Below, in pieces: positions 7,699 through 15,973 of a stretch of DNA of 33,699 nucleotides. The stretch's first letter is position 1. Each line of letters begins with the position of its first letter. This DNA comes from an uncultured Spirochaetales bacterium. Its GTDB lineage: Bacteria; Spirochaetota; Spirochaetia; Sphaerochaetales; Sphaerochaetaceae. Location: positions 1 to 33,699 of the forward strand of contig CASDZV010000052.1 in the NCBI GenBank assembly GCA_949285905.1, written 5' to 3'. Both the position numbers and the translations under genes were made by a program. Below the pieces are notes generated by a model. The model saw only the letters and a list, made by a program, of their open reading frames with translations, ran no database searches and had not been told where the DNA came from.

Positions 7699-8352
7699 GA
7701 AGGCTGCCGCAAGCAGCATGGATGAGGCGAGGATTGCATATAAGCCGAATGCTGAGGCTAGCACGGCGCCTGCACCTGCTCCGATGGCAAAGAGGAGGAT
7801 TATCAGGGCATAGTAGGCTGCGTGCCTGAGCCCTTCCTCCTCTTCTTTTGTTACATAATGAGCGATACTTTCCATACAGGATCTGAGGTTGCCGATGCAC
7901 ATTGTGCTTGCATATGCATATCCTCTGGCTTTCCTGAATGCCTCGACCTGCATCGCACATGAAAATGAGACAACTGCATTAGCGGCAGCAGAAAACGAAG
8001 AAGGTATGAATGCAACTGCAGTTAGAAGTACTATTTCGAGTGTGATTATTATATGGCGCCAGTGCAGTACTCCATCATGTTTCCTGAAGCGGTGCTGGAG
8101 AAGCGCAGAGACAAGAATGCCACAGGCAAATGAAAGTACTGGTATGATGTAAGAAAGCGCTCTCCTCCATTCACCGGAGAAGAGCGATGAGGCTAGGAGC
8201 ACTATATTCCCTGTCTGAGCATTTGCAAACACATGAGAGCGTGTCAGATAGGTATAGGCATCCTGCAATCCTCCTGAGAGCGTGATGAGTGCCATCACCA
8301 GAGTGCTCTCAGAAGGCTGAATGTCATTTCTGTACTTTCCTTGCATCTTCAA
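7672..8352 (-). CDS. YoaK/DUF1275 family membrane protein
   Basis: A 226-residue integral membrane protein of the YoaK (DUF1275) family, whose function is not established. The family core is recognisable: SGGLQDAYTYLTRSHVFANAQTGN near residues 26-49. It is followed by several hydrophobic helices (YIIPVLSFACGILVSALL, IIITLEIVLLTAVAFI, ALIILLFAIGAGAGAVLA, YAILASSMLLAAAFLLML) and the family segment GNLRSCMESIAHY. The frame begins with TTG at 8352, with GGGAG nine bases before it; an ATG two codons in (8346) is the alternative. The start lies 29 bases inside the 3' end of glgP on the same strand, suggesting translational coupling. The 3' end overlaps the opposite-strand macro-like gene. Confidence 0.8.
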   Translation of the reverse strand: MKMQGKYRNDIQPSESTLVMALITLSGGLQDAYTYLTRSHVFANAQTGNIVLLASSLFSGEWRRALSYIIPVLSFACGILVSALLQHRFRKHDGVLHWRHIIITLEIVLLTAVAFIPSSFSAAANAVVSFSCAMQVEAFRKARGYAYASTMCIGNLRSCMESIAHYVTKEEEEGLRHAAYYALIILLFAIGAGAGAVLASAFGLYAILASSMLLAAAFLLMLRGKK

Positions 8353-10849
8353 GAACTGTATCTCCCGAAGAACGTTTTACCTTGCATGGCCTGATGTTCC
8401 AGATATCATCGGCATACTCCTTGATTGTTCTGTCGGAGGAGAATTTTGCAGATGATGCAATGTTGATGACTGCCTTTCTGTTCCATTCTGCAGGGCTTGT
8501 CTTGTAAAGCATCATCGCGCTCTCGTGCACATCGTGGTACATCCTGAGATCTGCCATGAGGTAGTACCTGTCATTGGCCCCACCGAAGATTGAGGCTCTG
8601 AGAGCATTGAAGATATCTGGTTCATTGATGGAGAAGAAGCCGGAATCGACAAGGTCAATAACTGCCTTGATCTCAGGATCCTTCTCAACCCAGTCCATAG
8701 GATTGTATCCAGACGCTGCGAGGGCTGAAATCTCATCTTCTGTGTGTCCGAAGATGAAGATGTTGTCCTTGCCGACTTCATCTGCTATCTCGACATTGGC
8801 TCCGTCCAGCGTTCCGACTGTCAGTGCGCCATTGAACATGAATTTCATGTTGCCTGTACCTGAAGCTTCTGTTCCTGCTGTTGATATCTGTTCAGAGATA
8901 TTCGTTGCCGGAATGACAGCTTCTGCCATTGTTACACGGTAGTCAGGCATGAAATAGACTTTAAGCTTGTCATTTACATCCTTGTCGCTTGCAATGACTT
9001 TCGCGATATTGTTGATGAACTTGATGATGAGTTTGGCATTCACATATCCAGGTGCAGCTTTTCCGCCGAAGAGGAATGTTGTCGGCTGGAATGCGTTGAG
9101 GTACTGGCTGTCCGTCTTCATCCTGTTGTAGATCATGAGGATATTCAGGGCATTGAGAAGCTGTCTCTTGTATTCATGGATACGCTTCACCTGCACGTCA
9201 ATCAGTGTTGATGTATCGAGAATGTAGCCACTGTCTTTCTTGAGGAAGATAGCAGCATTTTCCTTTGCCTTCTCCTTGACACGTCCGAATTCCTCTACAA
9301 ACGCCGCGTCGTCTGCGAACTTCTTCAGATCTGCGATCCTGTCATAGTCTGTGATCCACTTATCTCCGATTGCATCTGTGATGAGCTTTGAGAGAGCGGG
9401 GTTCGCATCCAGGAGCCAGCGGCGCTGTGTGATTCCGTTTGTCTTGTTATTGAAGCGTTCCGGGAAGATTGTGTTGAACTCTGGGAACATGTCCTTCTTC
9501 AGGAGTTCTGAGTGAAGGGCTGCAACGCCATTTGTTGAGTGTGACCCGATAATCGAGAGGTTTGCCATCCTCACCATTTTCGGATTCGATTCCTCGATGA
9601 TGGAAACCTTGGCAATCTTCTCTCCCTGCATAGGGAAGTAGGAGACAGCTCTGTCCAGAAAGCGCTGATTGATTTCATAGATGATCTGCATATGGCGTGG
9701 AAGAAGCTTCTCAAGCATCGGCAGCGGCCATTTCTCGAGTGCTTCCGGCATCAGAGTGTGGTTTGTATAGCCCATTGTCTTCTCTGTGATGTTCCATGCC
9801 TCGTCCCATCCCAGCCCTTCTTTGTCAATGAGGATTCTCATCAGCTCAGGAATGGCCAGTGACGGATGTGTGTCATTGAGCTGGATGGCTGCGACATCAG
9901 GGAATGTTGCCCAGTTGTAGTCTCCGTTTCTCTTGAAACGCCTTACGATATCCTGAAGCGAGCAGGATACGAAGAAGTACTGCTGCTTGAGTCTCAGCTC
10001 TTTACCCATGTAGAGCGTGTCATTAGGGTAGAGGACCTGTGAGATTGTCTCTGCATTGATCTTGTTCCTGACAGCTTCTGTATAGTCTCCGGAATTGAAT
10101 TCCTCAAAAGAGAAGCCTTCAGGTGACTGTGCGGACCAGAGGCGCAGAGTATTTACTGTCTTGCCGCCATAGCCGACGATAGGTGTGTCGTATGCAATGC
10201 CGTCGACAGTCTCTTCCGGAATCCAGCGGAAGAAGTCCTTGCCGCCTTCCCTGATCTGTCTTACCTCACCACCGAAGAATACAGGATAGACAAGGTCCGG
10301 TCTCTTCACTTCCCATGGATTTCCATCCTTGAGCCAGTTGTCCGGGAACTCGACCTGCTGTCCATTCTTGATCTGCTGGCGGAAGATGCCATAGTTATAT
10401 CTGATACCATAACCATATGCTGGGTATTCAAGCGTTGCCAGAGAATCAAGGAAACAGGCTGCGAGGCGCCCGAGTCCTCCGTTGCCGAGACCTGCATCCG
10501 GCTCTACATCTGCAAGTTCCTCAAGTGTGTATCCAAGCGATGAGAGTGCATCGCGTACAGGCTTCTCCAGACCGAGGTTGATGATGTTGTTCGTCATCGC
10601 ACGGCCCATGAGGAATTCCAGAGAGAGATAGTACACTCTCTTTGAGTGTTTAGCTCTCTGCGTCTTCCTGGAAAGATCCCACTGGTGAATGATTCTATCC
10701 CTGATGGCATATGCCAGTGCATGATATCTGCCTTCCGGTGTTGTGTGATACACATCAGCATCGAGATTGTACTTCAGCTGCTCTGCGAAGTCCTGTGCTA
10801 TATCAGCTTTGGTATGCCCAAATCGTGTATTGAGCGCTTTATCAGCCAT
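8324..10849 (-). CDS. glgP: Glycogen/alpha-glucan phosphorylase
   Basis: A cytosolic PLP enzyme that releases glucose-1-phosphate from the non-reducing ends of glycogen or maltodextrin. At 841 residues it is full length for GT35. Seen in sequence: the N-terminal segment RVYYLSLEFLMGRAMTNN, ADVEPDAGLGNGGLGRLAACFLDSLA near residues 115-140, the VKRIHEYKRQLLNALN block near 565, and EASGTGNMKFMFNGALTVGT carrying the Schiff-base lysine at about K669. AAGGAGAGCATT precedes the ATG. No other glycogen gene is adjacent. Transcription starts from its own promoter region at 10885-10914 and probably continues into the overlapping yoaK-like gene. It could equally be called maltodextrin phosphorylase. Confidence 0.95.
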   Translation of the reverse strand: MADKALNTRFGHTKADIAQDFAEQLKYNLDADVYHTTPEGRYHALAYAIRDRIIHQWDLSRKTQRAKHSKRVYYLSLEFLMGRAMTNNIINLGLEKPVRDALSSLGYTLEELADVEPDAGLGNGGLGRLAACFLDSLATLEYPAYGYGIRYNYGIFRQQIKNGQQVEFPDNWLKDGNPWEVKRPDLVYPVFFGGEVRQIREGGKDFFRWIPEETVDGIAYDTPIVGYGGKTVNTLRLWSAQSPEGFSFEEFNSGDYTEAVRNKINAETISQVLYPNDTLYMGKELRLKQQYFFVSCSLQDIVRRFKRNGDYNWATFPDVAAIQLNDTHPSLAIPELMRILIDKEGLGWDEAWNITEKTMGYTNHTLMPEALEKWPLPMLEKLLPRHMQIIYEINQRFLDRAVSYFPMQGEKIAKVSIIEESNPKMVRMANLSIIGSHSTNGVAALHSELLKKDMFPEFNTIFPERFNNKTNGITQRRWLLDANPALSKLITDAIGDKWITDYDRIADLKKFADDAAFVEEFGRVKEKAKENAAIFLKKDSGYILDTSTLIDVQVKRIHEYKRQLLNALNILMIYNRMKTDSQYLNAFQPTTFLFGGKAAPGYVNAKLIIKFINNIAKVIASDKDVNDKLKVYFMPDYRVTMAEAVIPATNISEQISTAGTEASGTGNMKFMFNGALTVGTLDGANVEIADEVGKDNIFIFGHTEDEISALAASGYNPMDWVEKDPEIKAVIDLVDSGFFSINEPDIFNALRASIFGGANDRYYLMADLRMYHDVHESAMMLYKTSPAEWNRKAVINIASSAKFSSDRTIKEYADDIWNIRPCKVKRSSGDTVLEDARKVQK

Positions 10850-10884
10850 AATGCTCTCCTTAAGTCTAAGAGATAATCCGATTT

Positions 10885-10914
10885 ATAATAGATATTTTTC
10901 TGCTATATATGCAA
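10885..10914 (-). promoter_or_regulatory. Promoter of glgP
   Basis: On the minus strand TTGCAT (10914-10909) and TATTAT (10890-10885, 5 of 6) are 18 bases apart, about 35 bases before the ATG. Confidence 0.5.
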
Positions 10915-10920
10915 TAGCAG
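10900..10920. promoter_or_regulatory. Palindrome overlapping the glgP -35 (operator candidate)
   Basis: CTGCTAT (10900-10906) and ATAGCAG (10914-10920) form a perfect 7-bp inverted repeat with a 7-base spacer that overlaps the -35 hexamer. This is a likely repressor site; the regulator is unknown. Confidence 0.45.
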
Positions 10921-10943
10921 ATGTTTTCTTTTGAGTGATGTTG

Positions 10944-10970
10944 AAAAACGCCCCGTTTCCGAGGCGCTTT
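10944..10970 (-). terminator. Rho-independent terminator of the fatty acid operon
   Basis: The minus strand reads CGCCTCG-GAAA-CGGGGCG followed by TTTTT: a 7-bp stem with one G-U pair and a 4-base loop. It lies just after the stop of the acyl-CoA synthetase gene. Confidence 0.88.
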
Positions 10971-10971
10971 G

Positions 10972-12618
10972 TCAGTTATTTTCTTCTGCAGCTTTCCGCT
11001 GTTCCGCTTTCCGGATTTTGCCACTGATTGTCTTTGGCATTTCCTTTGTGAATTCCACGATGCGGATCCATTTGTATTCTGCGAGTCGTGAATTGCAGTA
11101 TTCCTTGATTTCCTTGTCCATTGCTTTCGTCGGCTCATATCCTTCGGAAAGGACTACGATAGCTTTCACAGCCTGTCCACGGGATGGATCTGGAACTCCG
11201 ATTACACTGCATTCAAGGACTGCTGGATGGGAGATGAGTATATCTTCAATCTCTCCCGGTCCGATGCGGAATCCGCCGCTCTTGATGATGTCGTCAAAGC
11301 GTCCATTGAACCAGAGCGCACCATTCTCGTCCATCCATGCCGAGTCCCCTGTGTGGTATACACCACCTCTCCAGACTTCCTTGTAAAGCTCATCATTGCC
11401 GAGATAAGCAGAGAAAACGCCTATAGGCTTTTTCCCGTCTTTGGGTGCAATGACGATTTCCCCGATCTCTCCGCACTTCGGAGTGCTTCCATCTTTCAGG
11501 ATAAGACGCACATCGTACTGGGGAGAAGGAACACCGAGAGAGCCATCAACAGCCTGCATGCCTTTGAAGTTCGCGGCCACAAGTGTTGTCTCTGTCTGTC
11601 CATAGCCTTCGTGGAGCTCAAGTCCTGTCTTCTCCTGGAAAAGACGGAAGATTTCAGGATTGAGGTATTCTCCTGCTGTGGCTGTGTGCCTGAGTGACGG
11701 CATTGCCGGAACGCCTTTCTTCACCAGATAGCGGTAAATGGTAGGAGGTGCGCAGAATGATGTGACCTCATATTTGTTGATCACTGTTGCCAGCTGTCTG
11801 GGGTCGAAATTGTCGAAATCAAAGACCATAACAGCAGAACCGACAAGCCACTGGCCGTAAATCTTTCCCCATGATGCTTTGGCCCAGCCTGTCTCAGAGA
11901 CAGTGAAATGAAGTCCATTATCCTCTGCCTGCTGCCAGTAAGCTGCTGTGACGATATGAGCAAGAGGGTAGGTGTAGTCGTGGATGACACCCTTTGGGTA
12001 CCCTGTCGTTCCAGAAGTGAAGTAAAGGACCATCGGATCTGTAGCCTTCGTCTCCTGCCTTTCAAGAGTTTCTGGAGCTTCTTCGATTTCGCGGGTAAGG
12101 TTCCTGAACCCCATTATATCCTTCTGTACGGACCACAGCTTTATATGAAAACCGCCCCTTGCCACTGCCTGAAGCACATTCTCCGGCACATTGTTGAAAG
12201 GTGTTGCTATGATTGCTTTAGCATTCGATGCATTAAGGCGATAGATGAAATCATCGGCTGTGAGCATATGAGTGACAGGAATCATCACAGCTCCGATCTT
12301 GTGGAGTGCGACAGCTGTGAACCAGTACTCATAGTGCCTTTTCAGAGCGACAATAACGCGGTCTCCGCGCTTGATGCCTGCGCTCAGCAATACATTAGCT
12401 GCCTTATTGCTCATGCGGCGAATATCGTCGAAGGAGAAGAAATGCTCCTCGCTTTCTGTGTTGCACCACACCATGGCGCGCTTGTCAGGTGTCTCTGAAG
12501 CGATTCTGTCTACCACGTCATAACCGAAATTGAAGTTCTCCGGGTAATGAAAGTCGATACTGAGAAGTTTCCCGTTATCATCAATTCTTTCGGTGCAGTA
12601 TTCCTTATAAATGCTCAT
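10972..12618 (-). CDS. AMP-forming acyl-CoA synthetase
   Basis: A 548-residue ANL-superfamily ligase that joins a carboxylic acid to CoA through an acyl-AMP intermediate. Seen: P-loop YFTSGTTGYPKGV (about 199-211), the adenine motif GYGQTETT, the adenylation aspartate in YHTGD, the hinge GRFDDIIKSGGFRIGPGEIE, and the C-terminal catalytic lysine in TISGKIRK (K534). The overall look is that of acetyl- or medium-chain (ACSM-type) acyl-CoA synthetases. Its ATG overlaps the accA stop (ATGA-type, 4 bases), making it the last gene of the fatty acid operon. A role in activating exogenous or short branched acids as primers or for salvage is inferred from context. Chain-length preference is unknown. 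Confidence 0.87.
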   Translation of the reverse strand: MSIYKEYCTERIDDNGKLLSIDFHYPENFNFGYDVVDRIASETPDKRAMVWCNTESEEHFFSFDDIRRMSNKAANVLLSAGIKRGDRVIVALKRHYEYWFTAVALHKIGAVMIPVTHMLTADDFIYRLNASNAKAIIATPFNNVPENVLQAVARGGFHIKLWSVQKDIMGFRNLTREIEEAPETLERQETKATDPMVLYFTSGTTGYPKGVIHDYTYPLAHIVTAAYWQQAEDNGLHFTVSETGWAKASWGKIYGQWLVGSAVMVFDFDNFDPRQLATVINKYEVTSFCAPPTIYRYLVKKGVPAMPSLRHTATAGEYLNPEIFRLFQEKTGLELHEGYGQTETTLVAANFKGMQAVDGSLGVPSPQYDVRLILKDGSTPKCGEIGEIVIAPKDGKKPIGVFSAYLGNDELYKEVWRGGVYHTGDSAWMDENGALWFNGRFDDIIKSGGFRIGPGEIEDILISHPAVLECSVIGVPDPSRGQAVKAIVVLSEGYEPTKAMDKEIKEYCNSRLAEYKWIRIVEFTKEMPKTISGKIRKAEQRKAAEENN

Positions 12619-13400
12619 TTCCTATCCTCTTCATAGCGCCCGAATGCACGGAAGCGCTGATATCTTCTTTCTGTAAGATCCTCTGTTCTGTCGAGAATCT
12701 GCAATTCATGTTCCAGTTCATCAGCAAGCTTAGCGTAGAATGCGGCACTACCGAGTCCTTCTTCACTGATGATTCTCTCCGCGACCCCGAGCGAAAGTGC
12801 ATCGCTGGCTGTCAGGTGAAGGTTCTCCGCAGCTTTTGGTGCTTCTGCGGCATCCTTGTAGAGAATACTCGCGCAGCCTTCTGGAGATATTACTGAATAA
12901 ACAGCATTCTCAAGCATCCAGACTCTGTCTGAAGCTGCAAGCGCCAGCGCTCCTCCGCTTCCGCCTTCTCCGATGAGAATGGATATCTCAGGTGTCTTCA
13001 GTCCCATCATTGTCATGAGATTCTCTGCGATGGCTTCTCCCTGCCCGCGCTCTTCTGCTCCTATGCCGCAGTAAGCACCGGAAGTATCGACAAAGAGAAT
13101 TACAGGACGATGGAATTTCTCAGCCTGTTTCATAAGGCGCAGCGCTTTCCTGTATCCCTCCGGCTCGGGAGCGCCGAATGAGCGTCTCATGCGCTCTATT
13201 GTGTCATGCCCCTTCTCGATGCCGATGACTGTTACAGGGCGTCCGCCGAGATATGCAAGTCCCCCTATAATCGCACCATCATCACGGTAGCGTCTGTCTC
13301 CATGGAGCTCAATGAAACCCGTGAAGATCGCGTTGATATAATCCTGGGCTGTCGGGCGCTGTGTGCTGCGCGCCGTTTTTACCCTGTCATATGCTGTCAT
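12615..13400 (-). CDS. accA: Acetyl-CoA carboxylase carboxyltransferase subunit alpha
   Basis: With AccD it moves the carboxyl group from biotin to acetyl-CoA to form malonyl-CoA. Seen: RPTAQDYINAIFTGFIELHGDR near the N terminus, the crotonase-fold core GIEKGHDTIERMRRSFGAPEPEGYRKALRL, DTSGAYCGIGAEERGQGEAIA, and the oxyanion glycine stretch GEGGSGGALALAASDRVWMLE. The frame has an ATG at 13412, but GGAGG lies five bases before the ATG at 13400, so MTAYDRVKTARS is the likelier start, giving 261 residues. It is shorter than E. coli AccA (319) because the N-terminal extension is missing, as in many Firmicutes-type enzymes. It overlaps accD by 14 bases and the synthetase gene by 4. Confidence 0.94.
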   Translation of the reverse strand: MTAYDRVKTARSTQRPTAQDYINAIFTGFIELHGDRRYRDDGAIIGGLAYLGGRPVTVIGIEKGHDTIERMRRSFGAPEPEGYRKALRLMKQAEKFHRPVILFVDTSGAYCGIGAEERGQGEAIAENLMTMMGLKTPEISILIGEGGSGGALALAASDRVWMLENAVYSVISPEGCASILYKDAAEAPKAAENLHLTASDALSLGVAERIISEEGLGSAAFYAKLADELEHELQILDRTEDLTERRYQRFRAFGRYEEDRK

Positions 13401-14244
13401 ATGAGCCTCCATGCATTCTCAAGAGCTCTCCCAGAAGTTTCTTCTCACTTTTTCTCGGTGTGATCATATCAGCAAAACCATGGTCCAGGATGAATTCAGA
13501 TGTCTGGAAGTCCCTTGGAAGTTCTTCCATTGTTGTCTGTTCAACTACCCTCCGTCCTGCGAAGCCTACAGTTGCACCGGGTTCTGCAATGATTATGTCC
13601 CCTTCCATCGCGAAAGATGCCGTGACACCTCCCGTTGTCGGGTCAGTCAGCACAGTGATATACAGAAGTCCCGCTTCTGAGTGTCTCAGAACCGCACCGC
13701 TTGTCTTTGCCATCTGCATGAGCGACAGAAGCCCTTCCTGCATTCTGGCGCCTCCAGAGACAGTCCATCCTACAACAGGAAGCCTGTGCTCTGTTGCATA
13801 CTCAAACAGGCGTGTGATGCGCTCTCCTGTCGCTGTCCCCATTGATCCCATCATGAAACCTGGAGACATTGCGAAGATGGCTGTCCTTATATTCTCTATT
13901 GTGGCTGTTCCTGTGACAACTGATTCTGTCTCACCGCTCTGTAAGCGCGCCTTCTCCAGTTTCGGCTGGTAGCCAGGGAACGAGAGCGGATCATCAGTTA
14001 CAACAGAGGAGAAGAGCTCGTTGAATGAATGAGGATCTGTCATCATCGCGATTCTCTTTCTCGCTTCAATGCGGAAGTGATGGCCACAGGCACATACCCA
14101 CTGGTTGTCTTCCAGAGTGCTCTCTGTCAGTGTCCGGTGACAGTTCGGGCAGGTATATTCCTTCTCTCCGCTTTTCGGCTCGGCGCTTCTGCCATCGCGT
14201 TCAAGTTCGTTCTGCGGTTTATAGAGAAACTTCAGAATACTCAT
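13387..14244 (-). CDS. accD: Acetyl-CoA carboxylase carboxyltransferase subunit beta
   Basis: A 285-residue partner of AccA. It has an N-terminal zinc-ribbon segment (residues 32-53) followed by the carboxyltransferase fold with MMTDPHSFNELFS, MSPGFMMGSMGTATGERITR, GWTVSGGARMQEGLLSLMQMAKTSGAV, TDPTTGGVTASFAMEGDIIIAEPGA and GFAGRRVVEQT. The ribbon is unusual: the first pair is CPNC (32, 35), but the second pair reads CAC (51, 53) with one residue between the cysteines instead of the normal two (CPKC). The nucleotide sequence agrees with this reading. GGAAG precedes the ATG. The start overlaps the accC stop by one base. Confidence 0.95.
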   Translation of the reverse strand: MSILKFLYKPQNELERDGRSAEPKSGEKEYTCPNCHRTLTESTLEDNQWVCACGHHFRIEARKRIAMMTDPHSFNELFSSVVTDDPLSFPGYQPKLEKARLQSGETESVVTGTATIENIRTAIFAMSPGFMMGSMGTATGERITRLFEYATEHRLPVVGWTVSGGARMQEGLLSLMQMAKTSGAVLRHSEAGLLYITVLTDPTTGGVTASFAMEGDIIIAEPGATVGFAGRRVVEQTTMEELPRDFQTSEFILDHGFADMITPRKSEKKLLGELLRMHGGSYDSI

Positions 14245-15551
14245 TATCTTCCTTCCATGAAGCTGGTGTCATAGTCGCCGGACTCGAATCGCGGGTCGCT
14301 TATAATCTCCAGCTCTTCTTCAATATTTGTCTTCACGCCATCGATAATCAGCTCGCAAAGGTAGGCCTTCATCTTGCGGATTACCTCTTCCCTTGTTCCT
14401 GTAAAGACCATCAGCTTGCCAACAAGAGAGTCATAGTATGGCGGCACCATCGTGCCTGGTTCGAGATATGTGTCGAATCTGACGAATGGCCCTCCTGGAA
14501 CATGTATAGCATTGATGACACCGGGTGTCAGTGCATTGATACGGCACTCCATCGCAGCACCTCTGAGCCTCACGCTGTCACGAGAGAACGGGATAGGAAC
14601 GCCGGCAGCGATCCTGATCTGCCATTTCACAAGATCCACTCCTGTGAGAATCTCCGTCACTCCATGCTCAACCTGCAGTCTTACATTCATCTCCATGAAC
14701 CAGAAGTTTCCTTCTCTGTCCATCAGGAATTCGAGTGTGCCAGCACCTGTATAGCCGATCTTCTTTATAGCTTTCTCGACCTTGCTCATCAGAGTGTCTC
14801 TCATCAGAGGTGTGACAGCAGGAGAAGGGGATTCCTCCAGAAGCTTCTGGTGATGGCGCTGTATCGAGCAGTCCCTCTCTCCCAGAGCCACTGCATTGCC
14901 ATACTCATCGGAGAGCACCTGTACTTCTATATGGCGGGCTGGGGTTATGCACTTTTCGAGATACACACCTCCGTCTCCGAAGGCGGCAAGGCTTTCAGCA
15001 ACAGATAATGGAAATACTTCCTCAAGTTCCTTCGGTGTATATGCTGGCCTGATTCCTCTTCCGCCGCCACCTGAGCGCGCCTTGAGCATTACAGGGTACC
15101 CGATGCTCTCCGCCGCTTCCAGCGCTTCTTTTACGTCGCTGAGCGCGTCTGTTCCGGGAATGACACTGAGCCCTGCTTCTTTTGCGATTGCCTTGATACG
15201 GGATTTGTCGCTCAGTCTCTCCATCTCTTCTGCAGATGGTCCGATGAATGCAATCCCGTTCTTGCGGCAGAGCGTTGCAAACTCCGCATTCTCTGAGAGA
15301 AAACCATAACCTGGGTGTATTGCAGATGCCTTCACGGCAAGGGCTGCGCTGACAATCCTCTCCGCGTTGAGATAACTCTCTGCTGCTGGAGCTGGTCCTA
15401 TACAGATGCTTTCATCTGCAAGGGCTGTGTGAAGTGTATCGCGGTCAGCGGTCGAATAGACAGCAACTGTCCTGATACCCATCTCCTTACATGCGCGTAT
15501 GATTCTGACAGCTATTTCCCCGCGGTTTGCAATCAGGATTTTGGAGAACAT
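14244..15551 (-). CDS. accC: Biotin carboxylase subunit of acetyl-CoA carboxylase
   Basis: An ATP-grasp enzyme that carboxylates the biotin carried by AccB. At 435 residues it is slightly short (E. coli 449). Seen: N-terminal KILIANRGEIAVRIIRACKE, IHPGYGFLSENAEFA, ATP-binding MLKARSGGGGRG with K157, catalytic H234-Q235-K236 in QRHHQKLLEESP, and R291/E295 in EMNVRLQVEHGVTE. Two positions differ from the near-invariant EMNTR.QVEHPVTE (V290 for Thr and G297 for Pro), and H233 replaces the usual Arg. The catalytic set is otherwise intact. GGAGAG precedes the ATG, which lies 19 bases inside fabZ. It could be mistaken for the BC domain of a pyruvate or propionyl carboxylase, but the operon settles the assignment. 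Confidence 0.95.
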   Translation of the reverse strand: MFSKILIANRGEIAVRIIRACKEMGIRTVAVYSTADRDTLHTALADESICIGPAPAAESYLNAERIVSAALAVKASAIHPGYGFLSENAEFATLCRKNGIAFIGPSAEEMERLSDKSRIKAIAKEAGLSVIPGTDALSDVKEALEAAESIGYPVMLKARSGGGGRGIRPAYTPKELEEVFPLSVAESLAAFGDGGVYLEKCITPARHIEVQVLSDEYGNAVALGERDCSIQRHHQKLLEESPSPAVTPLMRDTLMSKVEKAIKKIGYTGAGTLEFLMDREGNFWFMEMNVRLQVEHGVTEILTGVDLVKWQIRIAAGVPIPFSRDSVRLRGAAMECRINALTPGVINAIHVPGGPFVRFDTYLEPGTMVPPYYDSLVGKLMVFTGTREEVIRKMKAYLCELIIDGVKTNIEEELEIISDPRFESGDYDTSFMEGR

Positions 15552-15973
15552 ACGCTCTCCTTGTCAGTGATGCAGAAGGAGAAAGAGGCTGAAATGCACT
15601 GCTTGCCATCTACATATCCCTCACCTTCGCCGAAATAGAAAGGACCCATTGAGCGTGTTATTCTGCACTTTGTCTCGAATGTGTCGCCAGGGCGTACTGG
15701 GGACTTGAAGCGTACTTTATCCAGTCCTGCATAAACAGGGAGTTTGTCACTGCCAATCGTTCCGTTGAGAAGAACGCATGCTGACTGTGCCATTATTTCA
15801 CAGAGAATGACGCCGGGGACAATCGGAGCTGAAGGAAAGTGTCCGTCAAGGAAGAATTCTGTTCCTTTTACTGTATACTTCCCATGTGCTTCGTCACCGA
15901 CTTTCTCTACCTCATCCAGAAGCAGCATGCTGTTTCTGTGAGGCAGTATATTCATGATCTCATCTCTGTTCAT
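15533..15973 (-). CDS. fabZ: 3-hydroxyacyl-ACP dehydratase
   Basis: A hot-dog fold dehydratase that converts 3-hydroxyacyl-ACP to trans-2-enoyl-ACP. At 146 residues it is normal length. Seen: ILPHRNSMLLLDEV at the N terminus, catalytic H45 in GHFPSAPIVPGVI and E59 in CEIMAQ, with the standard 14-residue spacing, then KVRFKSPVRPGDTF. GGGAGG lies inside the end of accB, and the start codon shares one base with the accB stop (TAATG). FabA is excluded by the short length and lack of isomerase features. No separate FabA/FabM for unsaturated fatty acids is in the cluster. Confidence 0.96.
   Translation of the reverse strand: MNRDEIMNILPHRNSMLLLDEVEKVGDEAHGKYTVKGTEFFLDGHFPSAPIVPGVILCEIMAQSACVLLNGTIGSDKLPVYAGLDKVRFKSPVRPGDTFETKCRITRSMGPFYFGEGEGYVDGKQCISASFSFCITDKESVCSPKS

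Noticed and set aside
14025..15008. 327-residue plus-strand open frame opposite accC and accD
   Set aside because: It lies antisense to strongly conserved accC/accD and its protein has no family features; an antisense shadow frame.
14244..15551. Pyruvate carboxylase subunit A instead of AccC
   Set aside because: Sequence alone is compatible with other biotin carboxylases, but overlaps with fabZ and accD fix it as part of acetyl-CoA carboxylase.
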